This document shows positions 11,297 to 22,735 of a DNA stretch of 64,000 nucleotides, one piece after another (the stretch's first letter is position 1; every line of letters starts with the position of its first letter). The DNA lies in NCBI RefSeq assembly GCF_030272615.1, contig NC_081414.1, forward strand, positions 821,989,896-822,053,895, given 5' to 3'. This stretch comes from Cryptomeria japonica. Its lineage: Eukaryota; Streptophyta; Pinopsida; Cupressales; Cupressaceae. The position numbers and the translations under genes were made by a program. The notes under the pieces were generated by a model that saw only the letters and a list, made by a program, of their open reading frames with translations, was not told the origin of the DNA and searched no databases.

Positions 11297-12511
11297 TTGG
11301 TCCTCTATTTTCAGAAGCCTAACAGTTTGAGGAAGATCTTGACACCGGTAAAGATGGAAAATCTGATGAAGCAACTTGAAGGAGCTCTTACAGACTATGA
11401 TGCAAAAAAGTTGAAAAATATCAAACTAGAAGATGATTTAAGGGTAGCTCAGGATATCATTCAGGCACTTCAAGAAAATTTTACTGTTGCAAGAAATAAG
11501 AGAAGAGAACTTTGTGAAAAATTGGAAAATGAGAATGATGAAAAGGAATCACTTAATGATATGATAAGAAAGTTGAAACAAGAGATCATGACAACAAAAA
11601 ATGAAATGTAGGATATGACTATGAGATTTTGTAAAGAGATTGAGGATAGAAAGAAGAATGAAGAAGAATTGACCAGAAGACTAAGTGATGCAGCAAATGA
11701 GAATACAAGACTTAGCTATGAAAATGACATGTTGAAGATAGATCTGATGCATACTCAGAATGACTTAAATGAACCGATGAGACAAAAAGAAATCTTAGAA
11801 AGAGAACTGGAAACTACAAATCAACACAAAGAAAAATTCAAGAAAAGCTCAGAGGAACTTGGCACAGTGCTGAAGAATCAAAAACCTAAAGGTAACACTT
11901 CTGGAATTGGCTTTGAAATTGGTGAAAGCTCTAGTACTGCAAATACTCAGGATCACAACAAACCGGTAAGACAACCTAATGCTTATAAATTCAATGGAAA
12001 ATGCTTTAACTATAATAAGTATGGTCATAGAGCAAATGAATGTAGATCTAGAAATTATTAGAATATCAAAACACCCACTGGTCAATGTTCTAAATGCAAC
12101 AAAGTTGGTCACAACTCTAAAAACTACAGAATGAATGTGAGATGTTATGTTTGTGGAAGATTTGGACATTTATCAAATCAATGCAGAACACAAACCAGCA
12201 TAGGTTATGGGAAAGTTATTCAGAAGAATAATGTAACTTGTTATGCATGTAACAAGATTGGGCATATTGCTAAATTCTTTAGAAGTAAAGGAACACCGGT
12301 AGACAACAAAGGTTCTAGCTTGAAAGGTAAAGAAAAAGTTGAAGAGGTTATGCAAGAATTCTCAAAACAATGGATTAGAAAAGCTGATCTAAATATTGGG
12401 AATACTCCTCCACCGGTAGAACAAATCAATGCTTCACTAGTAGGACAGAGTGATGCTTCACCAGAAGGACAAAGCAATGCTCCACCGGTAGGAAGTTCTT
12501 CATCTAATTGA
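11297..12511 (+). pseudogene. gag-like coiled-coil protein with four CCHC zinc knuckles, two in-frame stops
   Basis: The N-terminal ~200 residues are heptad-rich (KLEN, KLKQE, ELTRRL, ERELE), a long coiled coil suited to particle assembly. Four knuckles follow at about 11990-12290. They begin CFNYNKYGHRANEC, CSKCNKVGHNSKNY, CYVCGRFGHLSNQC and CYACNKIGHIAKFF. Only the third keeps all four ligands. The first has Tyr for the second Cys, and the second and fourth have Tyr and Phe for the last Cys. TAG stops at 11609-11611 and 12059-12061 fit CAG changed to TAG. The C-terminus has short PPVxQ/SNAPPVG-type repeats near 12410-12500. Confidence 0.75.
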
Positions 12512-12652
12512 AGAAAATTTCCTTGAGGGTTTGTCAATCTATTGATACACGTGCTAATTATTCCCTCGGTTAGAGATAAGAAGTTGAAAATTACTTATTA
12601 CCGGTAAACAATGTTAAGTGAATACTTAACCGGCATGCAATTAATGTGGTAG

Positions 12653-15600
12653 ATGGTGAAAACACACTATAAAGTTAAGGTTTTGGCTCCATTTCATTTC
12701 ACCAAGATTTCAAATTTTCAGAGAGCGCGAATACTCCGAGCTAAGGCATTTCAAGCAAGAAGCAAGCACACTCCAAGCAATCATCCATCCAAGGCAGTAA
12801 AAGGTATTAATCTGGCATTCACCTTTGTAATTGAATACATAGCAAACCGTACTATTGTTGAAGTAATAAAAAGACCTAGGCCCGTATTTCAATTAGTTCT
12901 CGAGATAGCAAAGAAGGATGATACCTTAGGTGCCTTTTCTCAAATTCCTAAGGGAGTTGTATATGCTAAAGACCCCAGAATGTACATCCACTACAACATT
13001 GAAGAGTTAGGAGATGAGGAAATTAAAACCATGTATAAAACTGTGATATGTGATAATACTGACAATGTAAAGGATGAACACAAAATCATTGAGACCCTAG
13101 GATTTACAGAGATCCTTAGCATTCCTAAATTTCCAAAGGATGTGATTAGGATAGTTTTAAGCAAGATACATGGAGAATTTTTCTGGTTAGATGGAATCCA
13201 TAAGATCACCAAGGAAGTTGTGAAAGTCATCACAGGGTTACCAACCACCGGTAAGAGACCAGATAAAACCAAGAAGGTCTCCAATGACCTAGTTATAAAA
13301 CTAACTGGTGCAACATTTGACAAAAGGTCTCTAAGGGTTAATGATGTAACAAATATCAATGTGAGATTCATCACTATGATATTAGGTTATAAATCTACTC
13401 ATGCTAATAGACTTAATTCAATTTCAGGTTTATGCATTAAGAGTGCTTATGATATGGTAACAGATAATGCAAAAATTGACATATGTGAGTGGTTAAAGGA
13501 TGAACTAATTGACAACCTTGGAAAGATCAAGAAGGACAAGAAACGAACTTTCAGATTTGGAAATCTGTTAGTATGCCTAATGCTACACATAACAAAATAG
13601 GTTCCCAGTATAGGTTACAAAGAACTTGGATATGACATACCGATAGAAAAACAATTGACTAAACTATTCAATAACATGGGTGAGAACAAAGAAAACAATA
13701 TTCATGACTTTTTCCAAGCATTAAAGGCCAAAATGAAGAAAAGAATAAGGTTATCTCAGAAAATTGTAGACAAATACAAAGATGATATATGCTTTGTCAT
13801 CAAGAAAGATGAAATATGGATGGAAGCGGTCATCCCAAGGACAGTTTGGCTAACTTAGATGGGATATGAAACAGATGATCACATAGTAGAAACATATGCC
13901 AAAGCACTTCTGGAAGCCCCCAAAGAGCCAAAGGAAGAAGTATTTGGTAGTGCAGAGAATATTGAAAGACAAATTCAATCAAAGAAAAGGGTGAAAAAGA
14001 TTGAGGCAGTTGTAAGGAAAGGGTCCAAACAAGCAAAAGCCATTAAAGAAGATGTATTGAAGAAAACCGGCATAACAGAGGATGAGTTAGCAGCTCCACA
14101 GCCTGAAACTCACCTATCACCGGTAGGTACTTCTTCAGGAAGTGACATGCCTACAACTTTTAAAAGAGTTGTAAGAAAAAGAGATCCCTCACTGGCAACC
14201 ACACCTTCTCCTAGGAGAACAAGGCAAAAGCAACAAGTTGTGAGATCTCCGATAAGAAAGGCCACACCAAAGAAGAAACTGACACCCAAGAAGAAGAAGA
14301 GGGCAAACAGAGACTTGGCCCCTCTTGATGTACTGCTGAATGAAATCATAGAGGAAGGTAAACTGAAGAACATAGAGAAAATTTATGACACTCTAACAAC
14401 TGATGAAAAAGAGGAAGTTGAAAATAGTGTTATATTACATATGTATATGTACAAGAAATTTTTGATGGAAGTAGTCAATGAAATTCTGATGAATTATTCA
14501 AAAGACTTGAGGCAAGAAGACAAGCAATGATAGAATTGGATAAGAAAATAAAAATTGAGAAGCTACTTGCTGTATATCCGGTAAACTCTCCACAAGAAAT
14601 TGATGATTTAATTGCTCAAGAAAACCGGTTAGTATTCTCTACTGCACACCAGCATATTTCACTAATGGCAGGAAGAGTTAATGAGGTGACAGAGGAAACA
14701 GAAGATGGATGGGATATATTCCTGGTTGAGAAAGAAAAACAAGAAGAGTATAGGAATCCCAAACCTATAAAGGTTTATCAAAAAGACAAAGACAAAGGGA
14801 AAGGTAAAGTTGGTGGACCACCAAGCATCAAAGTTAAAGACAACTTACCCCCACCTTCTTTAAATACTCCACTGGTGAAAATAACAACTACTAAAGATCA
14901 ACCGATAGCTGAAAGTATGGATGTAGAGGATAATAATCCTAATTCTGAAGTCCTATACACTGTGGATGTTGATACTCAGAAAATCAGCATAGTAGTAGAC
15001 AAAGATACAACTGATAAGTCAGATATGGCTAATGAGCCTCCAGTAGCAGGGGAAATAGAGAAACCGACAGAAGATAAAGAGAAAAAGGTAGAGACTGAGT
15101 CACAAAATGAGGCAATAAAACATACAGAGAAACAAATAGAGCTAAAGGCTCTGGAACAACATCAACCGGAATAGGTACATATGGAAACAGTGCCACCGAC
15201 AACTAGTGAAGTAGGAAAACCAGTGCTTAAAGAAATGCAGACACAAACTAACCTACTAGAGGTCAATACAAGCTTGGTTACTTCCATCGGTACTCAGATT
15301 GTTGGATCATCATCAACATACAAATCAACAAATGTGACTGAGGTGTTATTAGATTTTATCAAGAAAATAACCGACTGCAGCTCACAAGCTTACAAAGCAA
15401 TTGATGATTCCATACCAATTTTGAAGGTAATTGCTCCCAACAGTAACATAGATAATAAATATTCTTTAGGACAATTGGATACATTATGTAAATACATCTC
15501 AAAAAACATTGAGAAATTAAAGGAAGTGTCAGTGAAGGATAAGGTAGAAATTGAAAAACAAAAATTCTTTGATGAAGAAATAAAGAAGTGTAATAGAGAT

Positions 15601-16089
15601 TTTGACACACTTCTATCGGAACTATGTAATTTATTGAAAGAGTACAAAAATTTGTACAAAGATACCTATAAAACAACCTTTTTGACTGTAGATATTGACA
15701 AGAAAATAAGAAAGGTACAGGATGAGATCAATAAACTTGCAGATAGTTTTGTCAACTCACTTGATACACTATCAGTTTTTGAAGAGAAGATAGAAAATTT
15801 TGAGGAAGAACTACTCAAATTGGAAAAAGAGAAAGAAAGAATAATAAATAAGGCAAAACATTTGAGATCTAAACTAAGTCCAAGATTGGACTATCTAGAA
15901 TCTTTGCGGAAGGAAATTTTTGAGGCATTATCACAGGGAAACAAAACATCGGCAGAGCATTTGCAGCATCTCACTGGTATAGTGAAGAGAACTGAGACAA
16001 CAATAAAGGATAGTAAGAAGTTTATGGATAGTATAAACTTGATTTTGGGAGATCTTTTTCAGATTATAACTACCCAGCTACAAGGTTGA
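12653..16089 (+). pseudogene. large unknown retroelement ORF2 (about 1140 codons), three stops and one frameshift
   Basis: Frames 12653-13600, 13601-13858 and 13859-14530 run on through TAG at 13598-13600 and 13856-13858. A frameshift near 14527 leads to 14527-15174 and 15181-16089, separated only by TAG at 15172-15174. The N-terminal third is globular (FFWLDGIHKITKEV, TGLPTTGKRPDK, RTFRFGNLLVCLMLHI). The middle is very basic (KKKLTPKKKKRANRD) and a Lys/Glu-rich linker follows. The last 300 residues are predicted coiled coil (EEELLKLEKEKERI). Position after gag and before the polypurine tracts suits an envelope-like ORF of a Sirevirus, but I recognise no domain with certainty. Confidence 0.6.
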
Positions 16090-16150
16090 GGTTATGGATA
16101 GTTGAAACTACAAACTCTGCTGACATTTTGACAACCTTTGTCATTGATGC

Positions 16151-16210
16151 CAAAGGGGGAGTAGTGGGATGAGAAAAATCAAATCACAGGAATCATATGC
16201 TCAGGGGGAG
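16151..16210 (+). other. two polypurine tracts, 50 bp apart
   Basis: CAAAGGGGGAG at 16151-16161, preceded by TTTGTCATTGATGC, and CAGGGGGAG at 16202-16210. Multiplied polypurine tracts are described for Sireviruses. No LTR start is evident just downstream. Confidence 0.5.
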
Positions 16211-16552
16211 CATATGATGAACTCATGCTATCTTTTTTGCCCTAAAAACTTATGGAAATGAAGATTTTTTGTGGCATTTTCTTTGTTTGCTCTGCCTTCT
16301 ATTTGTTAATATACTCACTATAAATAATATTATCAGGCATACAATATATTACTTCTAATAAATTTCATATGAGCAATACAACAACATCATTCAGTCATTA
16401 CTCATTTGAAAAATGAATCTGCATCTTAATACTATATCAGTAATATCCAATTTTTAATCATGTCATAGTTACATCTTCCACTCATGCATCTCGTACTTCT
16501 AGTTTCTCTCCTTATTATATAATGTTTCAATTTTTGTACCTATGTGTGTGTC

Positions 16553-16572
16553 TATATATATATATATATATA

Positions 16573-16611
<39 letters not shown>
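16553..16611. repeat. compound microsatellite (TA)n(CA)n
   Basis: About ten TA units followed directly by about eighteen CA units. Confidence 0.95.
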
Positions 16612-16994
16612 CACCCTTTTATTTTGTTGAAACATGTTCAATGATGTAATTGTTCACTATCTAATAGAATATCAGCAATATCCAATTTTCAATCCCATCA
16701 AAGTTACATACTAAACTCCTACATGGTTGTTTCAAGTTATCTAGATATATGGTTATTGTGTATATTATCATGCATACAAAAATAGAGACACAATAACATT
16801 TTATTTTGTTCAAAGATGTTTAATGATGGATTTGTACTCATTGGTACCTATAGAACTTGATTTATTTCTCATCATTTATCTCAATGGCATTGAGGGTTTC
16901 ATTTCAATGATCTGTCTTTGTATATATAATTATATAGGCACACACAATTGTATTTTATCATTGGTACCTTATCATTGTAGGTTCATTGAACATA

Positions 16995-19541
16995 ATGGCA
17001 CGAGGTAGAAAGGGAAACATGTGTGTTAGATGTCGATTAGTTAGAGTCACTCGTGGGGTGCACTTCCCCGATGAAGATAGTTTTGTCCAAAATGAAGACC
17101 TAGTGACTCCTACTGTAGATGACCATTCAACTAACAATGTAACTAATGTGGAAATTATTACTATATATGACCATTCTATTGCAGATTGTAATCCTATTCC
17201 ATAAACACTACAAGTACAGGTGGCCTCAAAGGTACCCAAACCAAAATAAAGCATATATGACATGAAAGAAGCAATATCATGCATAGAAGACAAGCATGTG
17301 TCTCTTAGAGGCACATCAATCAAGTATGGTATCCCCATTGCCTCTTTGAGGGCATGGTTGATGGGAATGACAACCATGACTTTGAGGGGTCCACACACCA
17401 TTTTATCTATAGAGGAGGAGGATGAAGTTGTCCAATGGTGCAAATATATGGCTGAAATTGGTCACGGTCTCCAAATCAGTCAACTTCAATCAATTGTTGC
17501 CTAGATTACCAAGAATAGGCCTAATCCATTCAAAAATGGGATGTTAGGGAGGTCATGCTAGGTAGGTTTTACACAAAGGCACCCTAATCTGACGATAAGA
17601 ATAGCATAATGAGTGGACTCAGATAGGGATATTATGCTTCGACCTTCTATTGTTCCCTCTTTTTATAAAAAATTGGAGGTAATGTACAACCTCAATCACT
17701 ATGGTAGCAGTCAGATTTAGAATTGTGATGAGACTAGTCTGCAAGCTAAGAGGAATTGTGGAATGAGAGTGATAGCCAAATTGGGCTAGAGGTGTATACT
17801 GCACCTAATTTCCAAGAGTAGAGAGTGGATTACTATTTTGGTATGTGTTAGTGCATGTGGTTTTAGCATTCCTAGATTTTATTTGTTCAAATATAAAAGG
17901 CATATCCGAAACTACATTGTAAACTACGAGCTAGAAGCATGCATGGCAGTCCAAGAACATTCATGGATAACAAAGGAGTTATTCTTAAATTGGTTGGAAC
18001 ATTTTGCACGTTCAGTCCTTGGTGGATTTTCACCCTCACGTAGGGCCCTATTGATTTTTGATGACCATGATAGCCATGCAGCCTTCAAGACAATTGAAGA
18101 AGCAAGGTGGATAGGTATAGATTTGGTAACCCTTCCAGTTCATACAAGCCACAAACTATAACCACTTTATGTCTTTGTATTCCCACCTTTCAAGAATTAT
18201 TTCAAACAACAGAGGAGTATATGGATTTCAAAGTACCCATAAATAAAAATTGGAAGGGAAGAGTTGTCAACTCTTACGAGCAAGGCCTTTGCCCAAGCAT
18301 TGACATCGACTGATATAATTAGTGGCTTCCATAGGACAAGGATTTGCCCACTTAAACGATACACATTACATAATGATATGAGACCAAGTGAGGCATTTGA
18401 GGTTGTAGTTGGTATACAACCAGCTATTGGAATAGAACATGATGCCACTTCAAGGGATGAAAAAACATAGTATATGGCAACAAAAGCTTGCTTGCGGTTG
18501 GTTGGCTATAATGAGGAAGGCATTCAAGATTTTATAGAACACCATAGCGGAACACAAGCAACGATTGAGGGTACAAGTTTGACGCCACAAAATATCAAAG
18601 CAGGCCTGCCCCTACAAACTGGCCAGCCAAATGAGAGTTTGGAAAGTACATCAGCATGCATGTCTTTGTCAACACAAGCTGACATACTAGACAAGACCCA
18701 AGAAGAAGCCAACTATGATGATGTAACCCTTTCCATGCCAAGTCTGTCAGAAATTGATCTAGAAGATGTGATACATTATTTTCCCAATGCAGTCAACTGG
18801 AAGCAGCAAGATGATGTTGATTGTGAACACAAAGTTCACATAAGTGAAGAGGAATCTGATTTTGTGCCATGTACACAAGAGGTTGGGCAGCAAGTGCCAA
18901 GGAAAATCACCAAATTCTTAAGACTTCTAGTGTAGAGAAAGAATCAATCTTTGCATGGAGGTAGGAAAGGGTTGCTACATCTTAGTAGCCATTCATGGAT
19001 CTTAGCATCTGATGAGTACATTCAAAGGGAAAAAGATAAAGAGGCTAAAATGAAAAGAGATGAGGAATTGGTAGAATGAAAGAAAGAACATATGAGACAG
19101 AGGAAGGAACAACGTGAAGAAGAAGTGATAGAAAAGGAGGCTATAAGGGTGGAAAAATAGGCCAAAAAATTGTAGGATTCCCAAGACAAGTTCATTCAAA
19201 GATAAGACGAGGCAAAGAAAGATGCAGAAGAAAATCTTGAGAAGGTGAGGATGAAAGAAGAAAAGGAAGCCAAGCATACAAAGAGGATGAAAGATGCGAC
19301 CACAGTCGCAGAACCTCTACCCATCTGACACCCAATTATCATGGAAATGATGAACCTCCTCTTGTCCCCAGCCTTTGTAGCTATTAATACTATGCATGTT
19401 GGGACTGCACCTGGATCCTCAGACACCATGCAACTTACTTTAGGTGTAAACCAGGCATTGCTTGCTCAAATAGCAAGTTGCTTACAAACCCCTCCCAGCC
19501 AAGAAAACATTGCTACTGGTCTAGACCCTAGTAGGCCATAG
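16995..19541 (+). pseudogene. pogo/CENP-B-like DDE transposase, several stops
   Basis: The likely start is ATG at 16995 (MARGRKGN). A helix-turn-helix like the psq/CENP-B type follows at 17262-17504: REAxxxYGIPxxSLR-like (KYGIPIASLRAW), then SIEEEDEVVQWCKYMAEIGH. The DDE_1 catalytic part shows NCDETSLQAK near 17720-17750 (first Asp), ALLIFDDHDSHA near 18045-18080 (second Asp) and LPVHTSHKL near 18135-18160. The third Asp should lie in the xPLDV motif just after; here a stop and PLYVFVFPPFK are read, so it is lost. A C-terminal part (18474-18935) and a Lys/Glu-rich coiled coil (19010-19310) follow, then a final segment at 19341-19541. Terminal inverted repeats were not found. The transposase would have cut and pasted its DNA in the nucleus; this copy is inactive. 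Confidence 0.75.
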
Positions 19542-19863
19542 TCTGTTGGGGTTGGATTTGTGACACCTCCTCCATTTAATTCCCATATGGAGAATTGATT
19601 GAGTCAGTGATCAATTATATTTTGTGAGCCCTCCATAGAGAAGATTTTGAGTTTTGATATAATTGTCATATGATTATAGAATGACATACTACCATATTTT
19701 GTAATGTTTTCAGAACTCTGTTGTTTTTCAGATATCTCAGATGGATATTCCAATGAATTGACGATGTTGTTGTAAATCTCATATGTTTGTTTTTTAAAAT
19801 TTGATATTTCTCATATATTAGTTGAACCGATCTCATATATTTCTCACTATCAAAACAGGCCAC

Positions 19864-19969
19864 ATAAGTGTTCAAATTGCTCACTATCAAAAAGGCCATA
19901 TCAATGGCATCTGATTATTCAATTCCACTAGTATGTCCTCTTTTGATAGTGAGAAATTTGAACACTTAT
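19864..19969. repeat. hairpin with ~32-bp arms
   Basis: The left arm 19864-19895 and right arm 19937-19969 are inverted copies of ATAAGTGTTCAAATT joined to CTCACTATCAAAA. A third partial copy of TTCTCACTATCAAAA lies at 19840-19855. It may be a MITE fragment. Confidence 0.75.
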
Positions 19970-20044
19970 AAGTATTCAAATTGTAGTCATCATATATAAA
20001 TTGCAGTGTCTAATATGTCTACTAGGTCATCACATCAAAATGAT

Positions 20045-20220
20045 AAAAGGAAGTGTCCTATTTGTAAAAAGGCACCAGACAAAGAACTATTTTCTAGTGC
20101 CTTAGAAGATATCTTGTTAGCTGCCAAGTTTTCCTTGTTGGCAGTATCTAACAAAATATCTTTTAAGGCACTGTAAAACAATTCTTTGTCTGATTTTTTC
20201 TCAAATAGGGCACTTCCTTT
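20045..20220. mobile_element. foldback MITE, about 176 bp, palindromic over its length
   Basis: The element folds onto itself: arms start AAAAGGAAGTGTCCTATTTG on the left, with CAAAAGGAAGTGCCCTATTT on the reverse strand of the right. They stay matched through GACAAAGAA, TAGTGCCTTA and GATAT to a loop near 20135. TGAT flanks both ends (20041-20044 and 20221-20224), a candidate target-site duplication. No coding capacity. The transposase source is unknown. Confidence 0.8.
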
Positions 20221-20233
20221 TGATCAATATGAA

Positions 20234-20540
20234 CTAAGCGTATTTCTTGCATTAATATGAACTAAGTTAGGAATTTAAACAAATTGAAACATAAACAATT
20301 CAGAAATTGAAAGATAAATAATTCACAAATTGAAACATAAACAAATCAAAAATTGCATTGTCTACTAGATCATTGCAAAAGTAAAGTCCCACAAAGAGAA
20401 GATTGAAACATATGAACTAAGTGAGGAATTTAAAGAAATTGAAACATAAACAATTTAGAAATTGAAACATAAACAATTCACAAATTGAAACATAAACAAA
20501 TCATAAATTGCATTGTCTACTCGATAATTGTCAAAGTAAA
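20234..20540. repeat. tandem duplication of ~150 bp built of ~20-bp subunits
   Basis: The block from TGAACTAAGT at about 20260 through CATTGTCTACTAGATC near 20370 recurs at about 20412-20530. Each copy contains several variants of GAAACATAAACAATTCA. Confidence 0.8.
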
Positions 20541-20984
20541 ATCATATTGACTTTACTTGAGAGGAAGGCTTGTTGTCTTCTACATAGTTACTCTTAGATC
20601 ATTGCCTGCCATAACAATCACAACAAAATGCAAAACAAACTAAAGTGTGTTAAGAAACACATTTAATAAGAAATGCATAACTACCTAAGATATCTACACA
20701 AATTAATATAATGTAAGCATTAAAGGCATAATCTTCAAAGAATTGAAGTGTGTTAATAAACACATTTACATTGATATGACGATCCTCCACAAGTATGGTT
20801 CTTCTCTCGATGCTCTAGCACACCTGCATAAAATAGTAATAATTGAGGGTAGCGTAACATTGTAACAACAAATCATCCATACATTGTTGAGTGCAGAACA
20901 ACATTTTGACCATCTTTAACATTTGACAACATGCATAAAATCCTTACACATTTCAATGCAAACATATTCAAATTCATAACTGCA

Positions 20985-21090
20985 TACATATACATATCCA
21001 CCTACATACATATGCACATGTACATAGAATTACACATATGCACATATACATACATATGCATATGCATATGTATAACATACATACATATTG
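20985..21090. repeat. ACATATGC/ACATAC simple repeat
   Basis: Interspersed CATACATA, CACATATGC and GCATATGCATATG words. Confidence 0.8.
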
Positions 21091-21329
21091 CAAACAAATA
21101 GTTACATAAGGAATGTGCAAAGGGAATTTGCAGAACTTAGAAATATGCAATGAATTGGATTATAATGAAAGTGACATGGAAAATTTTGTCTTATAATATA
21201 ATTCGAATGTGCAATGCATTCAATTGTGGTAGCTAGCTATTTTCAAATTTGAATTTTTGTGGGAAACTGTCTGTCATGTCATATTAAATATGCAGTTCTC
21301 CATTGCTTTGAATTGTTCAGTTTTCTTCT

Positions 21330-21432
21330 ACACACACATATGTATATATGTCTGTGTGTGTCTGTGTGTGTGCATATGGACAATAACCATATATGTATGT
21401 GTGTGTGTGTGTGTGGACAATAACCATATAGG
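21330..21432. repeat. (GT)n/(TG)n microsatellite with repeated GGACAATAACCATATA
   Basis: CA-, TATA- and GT-rich tracts around two copies of GGACAATAACCATATA (near 21377 and 21413). Confidence 0.9.
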
Positions 21433-22033
21433 CACATTAAACTGTAAACTGAATACAAAGAAATCGTCAATAAGCAAAGCATAATGTAGCTACAAAGGAG
21501 CATAAACCATCATTGGACATCCAATATGGCTATTAATATTATTATAGTGACTATATTGAAAGAAATGTTGGTTTACTGAAAATGGTATAATTTAAATTGA
21601 AATATTTACAACATTTAACATTGAATGTAGAAGGAATTTAGTTATTCAGTGTGTACCAATCTGAATGAGCACTCTTGAATAAGGAAACTGTTGTTGATTA
21701 CAACAAGTTATGTGGCTATAAGGTTATTATCCATATACATATACATTTATATAGACAATAACCATATAGACACAGAACTCTAAACAACCATCATTATAGA
21801 ACATATTATGCTATTGTGTGTGTTTCTTCATGTATACATTGGACCCTTCAATTAAGAAAAGAAATCAAACATGTACAAAGAAGCCAACTATTAACTCTCC
21901 CTTCTTTTTATTTGTGCTTGCTCTGTTTTCTGCTTGCTCCTACATTTGTCAACATTCTCTAGCCATAGCTACTGAGAAAAAAAAACCAAGTTAAAGATAA
22001 GCCTCGACAATAGTTCCTTGAAAGGTAGGAACT
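21433..22033. other. intergenic AT-rich DNA, nothing recognised
   Basis: No gene, RNA or repeat of note; it ends at the left border of duplication unit A. Confidence 0.5.
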
Positions 22034-22263
22034 AATAATGATCAAACTACAATAGCTATTGGTTTCTCAAGTTAGATATGTTTTTTCTTCTTAGTAGTTT
22101 TTTTTGGTAATCATAGTGTATTTGTTCATTGCTGTCAATGTCATCAACAAATTTATTGCCATTCATAAAACAACATAAATTGATGTTTTGATTTGTTTGT
22201 TGTAGCATCTATGTGTTTATGTTATCATTTGATGGTTTTATTTGTTGTAATTACATTGAGAGG

Positions 22264-22735
22264 CCTAATCTGCAATGGTATCAATAGCAGGTCATTAGAT
22301 CTGTCAGTGTAAGAAAAAATAAATGATTGGTATGTTTGATAGTTATAGAGTATTGAAAGAGTCAAGGTATTTGAAGCCTCAATGGCAACAATAGGAGGTC
22401 ACTAGCTCTGTTGGTGTAAGAAAATAAAATGATTGGTATGCCTAGTAGTTACAGAATATTAGAAGAGTCAGGGTATTCAAAGGCATAAACTACAATGGCA
22501 ACAATAGGAGGTCACCAGATCTTTGGGTGTAAGAAAATAAAATGATTGGTATGCTTCGTAGTTATAGAGTAGTAGTTAGGGTATTTGAAGTAATATTTTT
22601 ATTATGCCCAGAGGTGTAACCTACAATGGCAATAATAGGAGGTCACAAGATCTGTCGGTGTAAGAAAATAAAATGATTGGTATGTTTAGAAGTTACACAA
22701 TATTTGAAGAGTTAGGGTATTTGAAGTAAGTTTTG
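22264..22735 (+). repeat. minisatellite, four units of about 105-130 bp
   Basis: Units begin near 22270, 22380, 22490 and 22620. Each contains CAATGGCAACAATAGGAGGTC, then TGTAAGAAAATAAAATGATTG and GTATTTGAAG. The same four-unit block is in unit B at 41705-42172, so it predates the duplication. Confidence 0.85.

Larger units (their letters stand above)
11297..16240 (+). mobile_element. retroelement remnant with gag and large unknown ORF, no pol (copia/Sirevirus-like)
   Basis: A gag with zinc knuckles (11297-12511) is followed after 141 bp by a long second frame (12653-16089), and then by TTGATGCCAAAGGGGGAG with a second GGGGGAG tract 50 bp later. Sireviruses (a copia lineage) combine a 3' envelope-like ORF with repeated polypurine tracts. 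The missing pol means either an internal deletion or a non-autonomous derivative. No LTR pair is identified: the left side is cut by the gypsy remnant at 11294 and the right LTR is not recognised. Confidence 0.55.
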
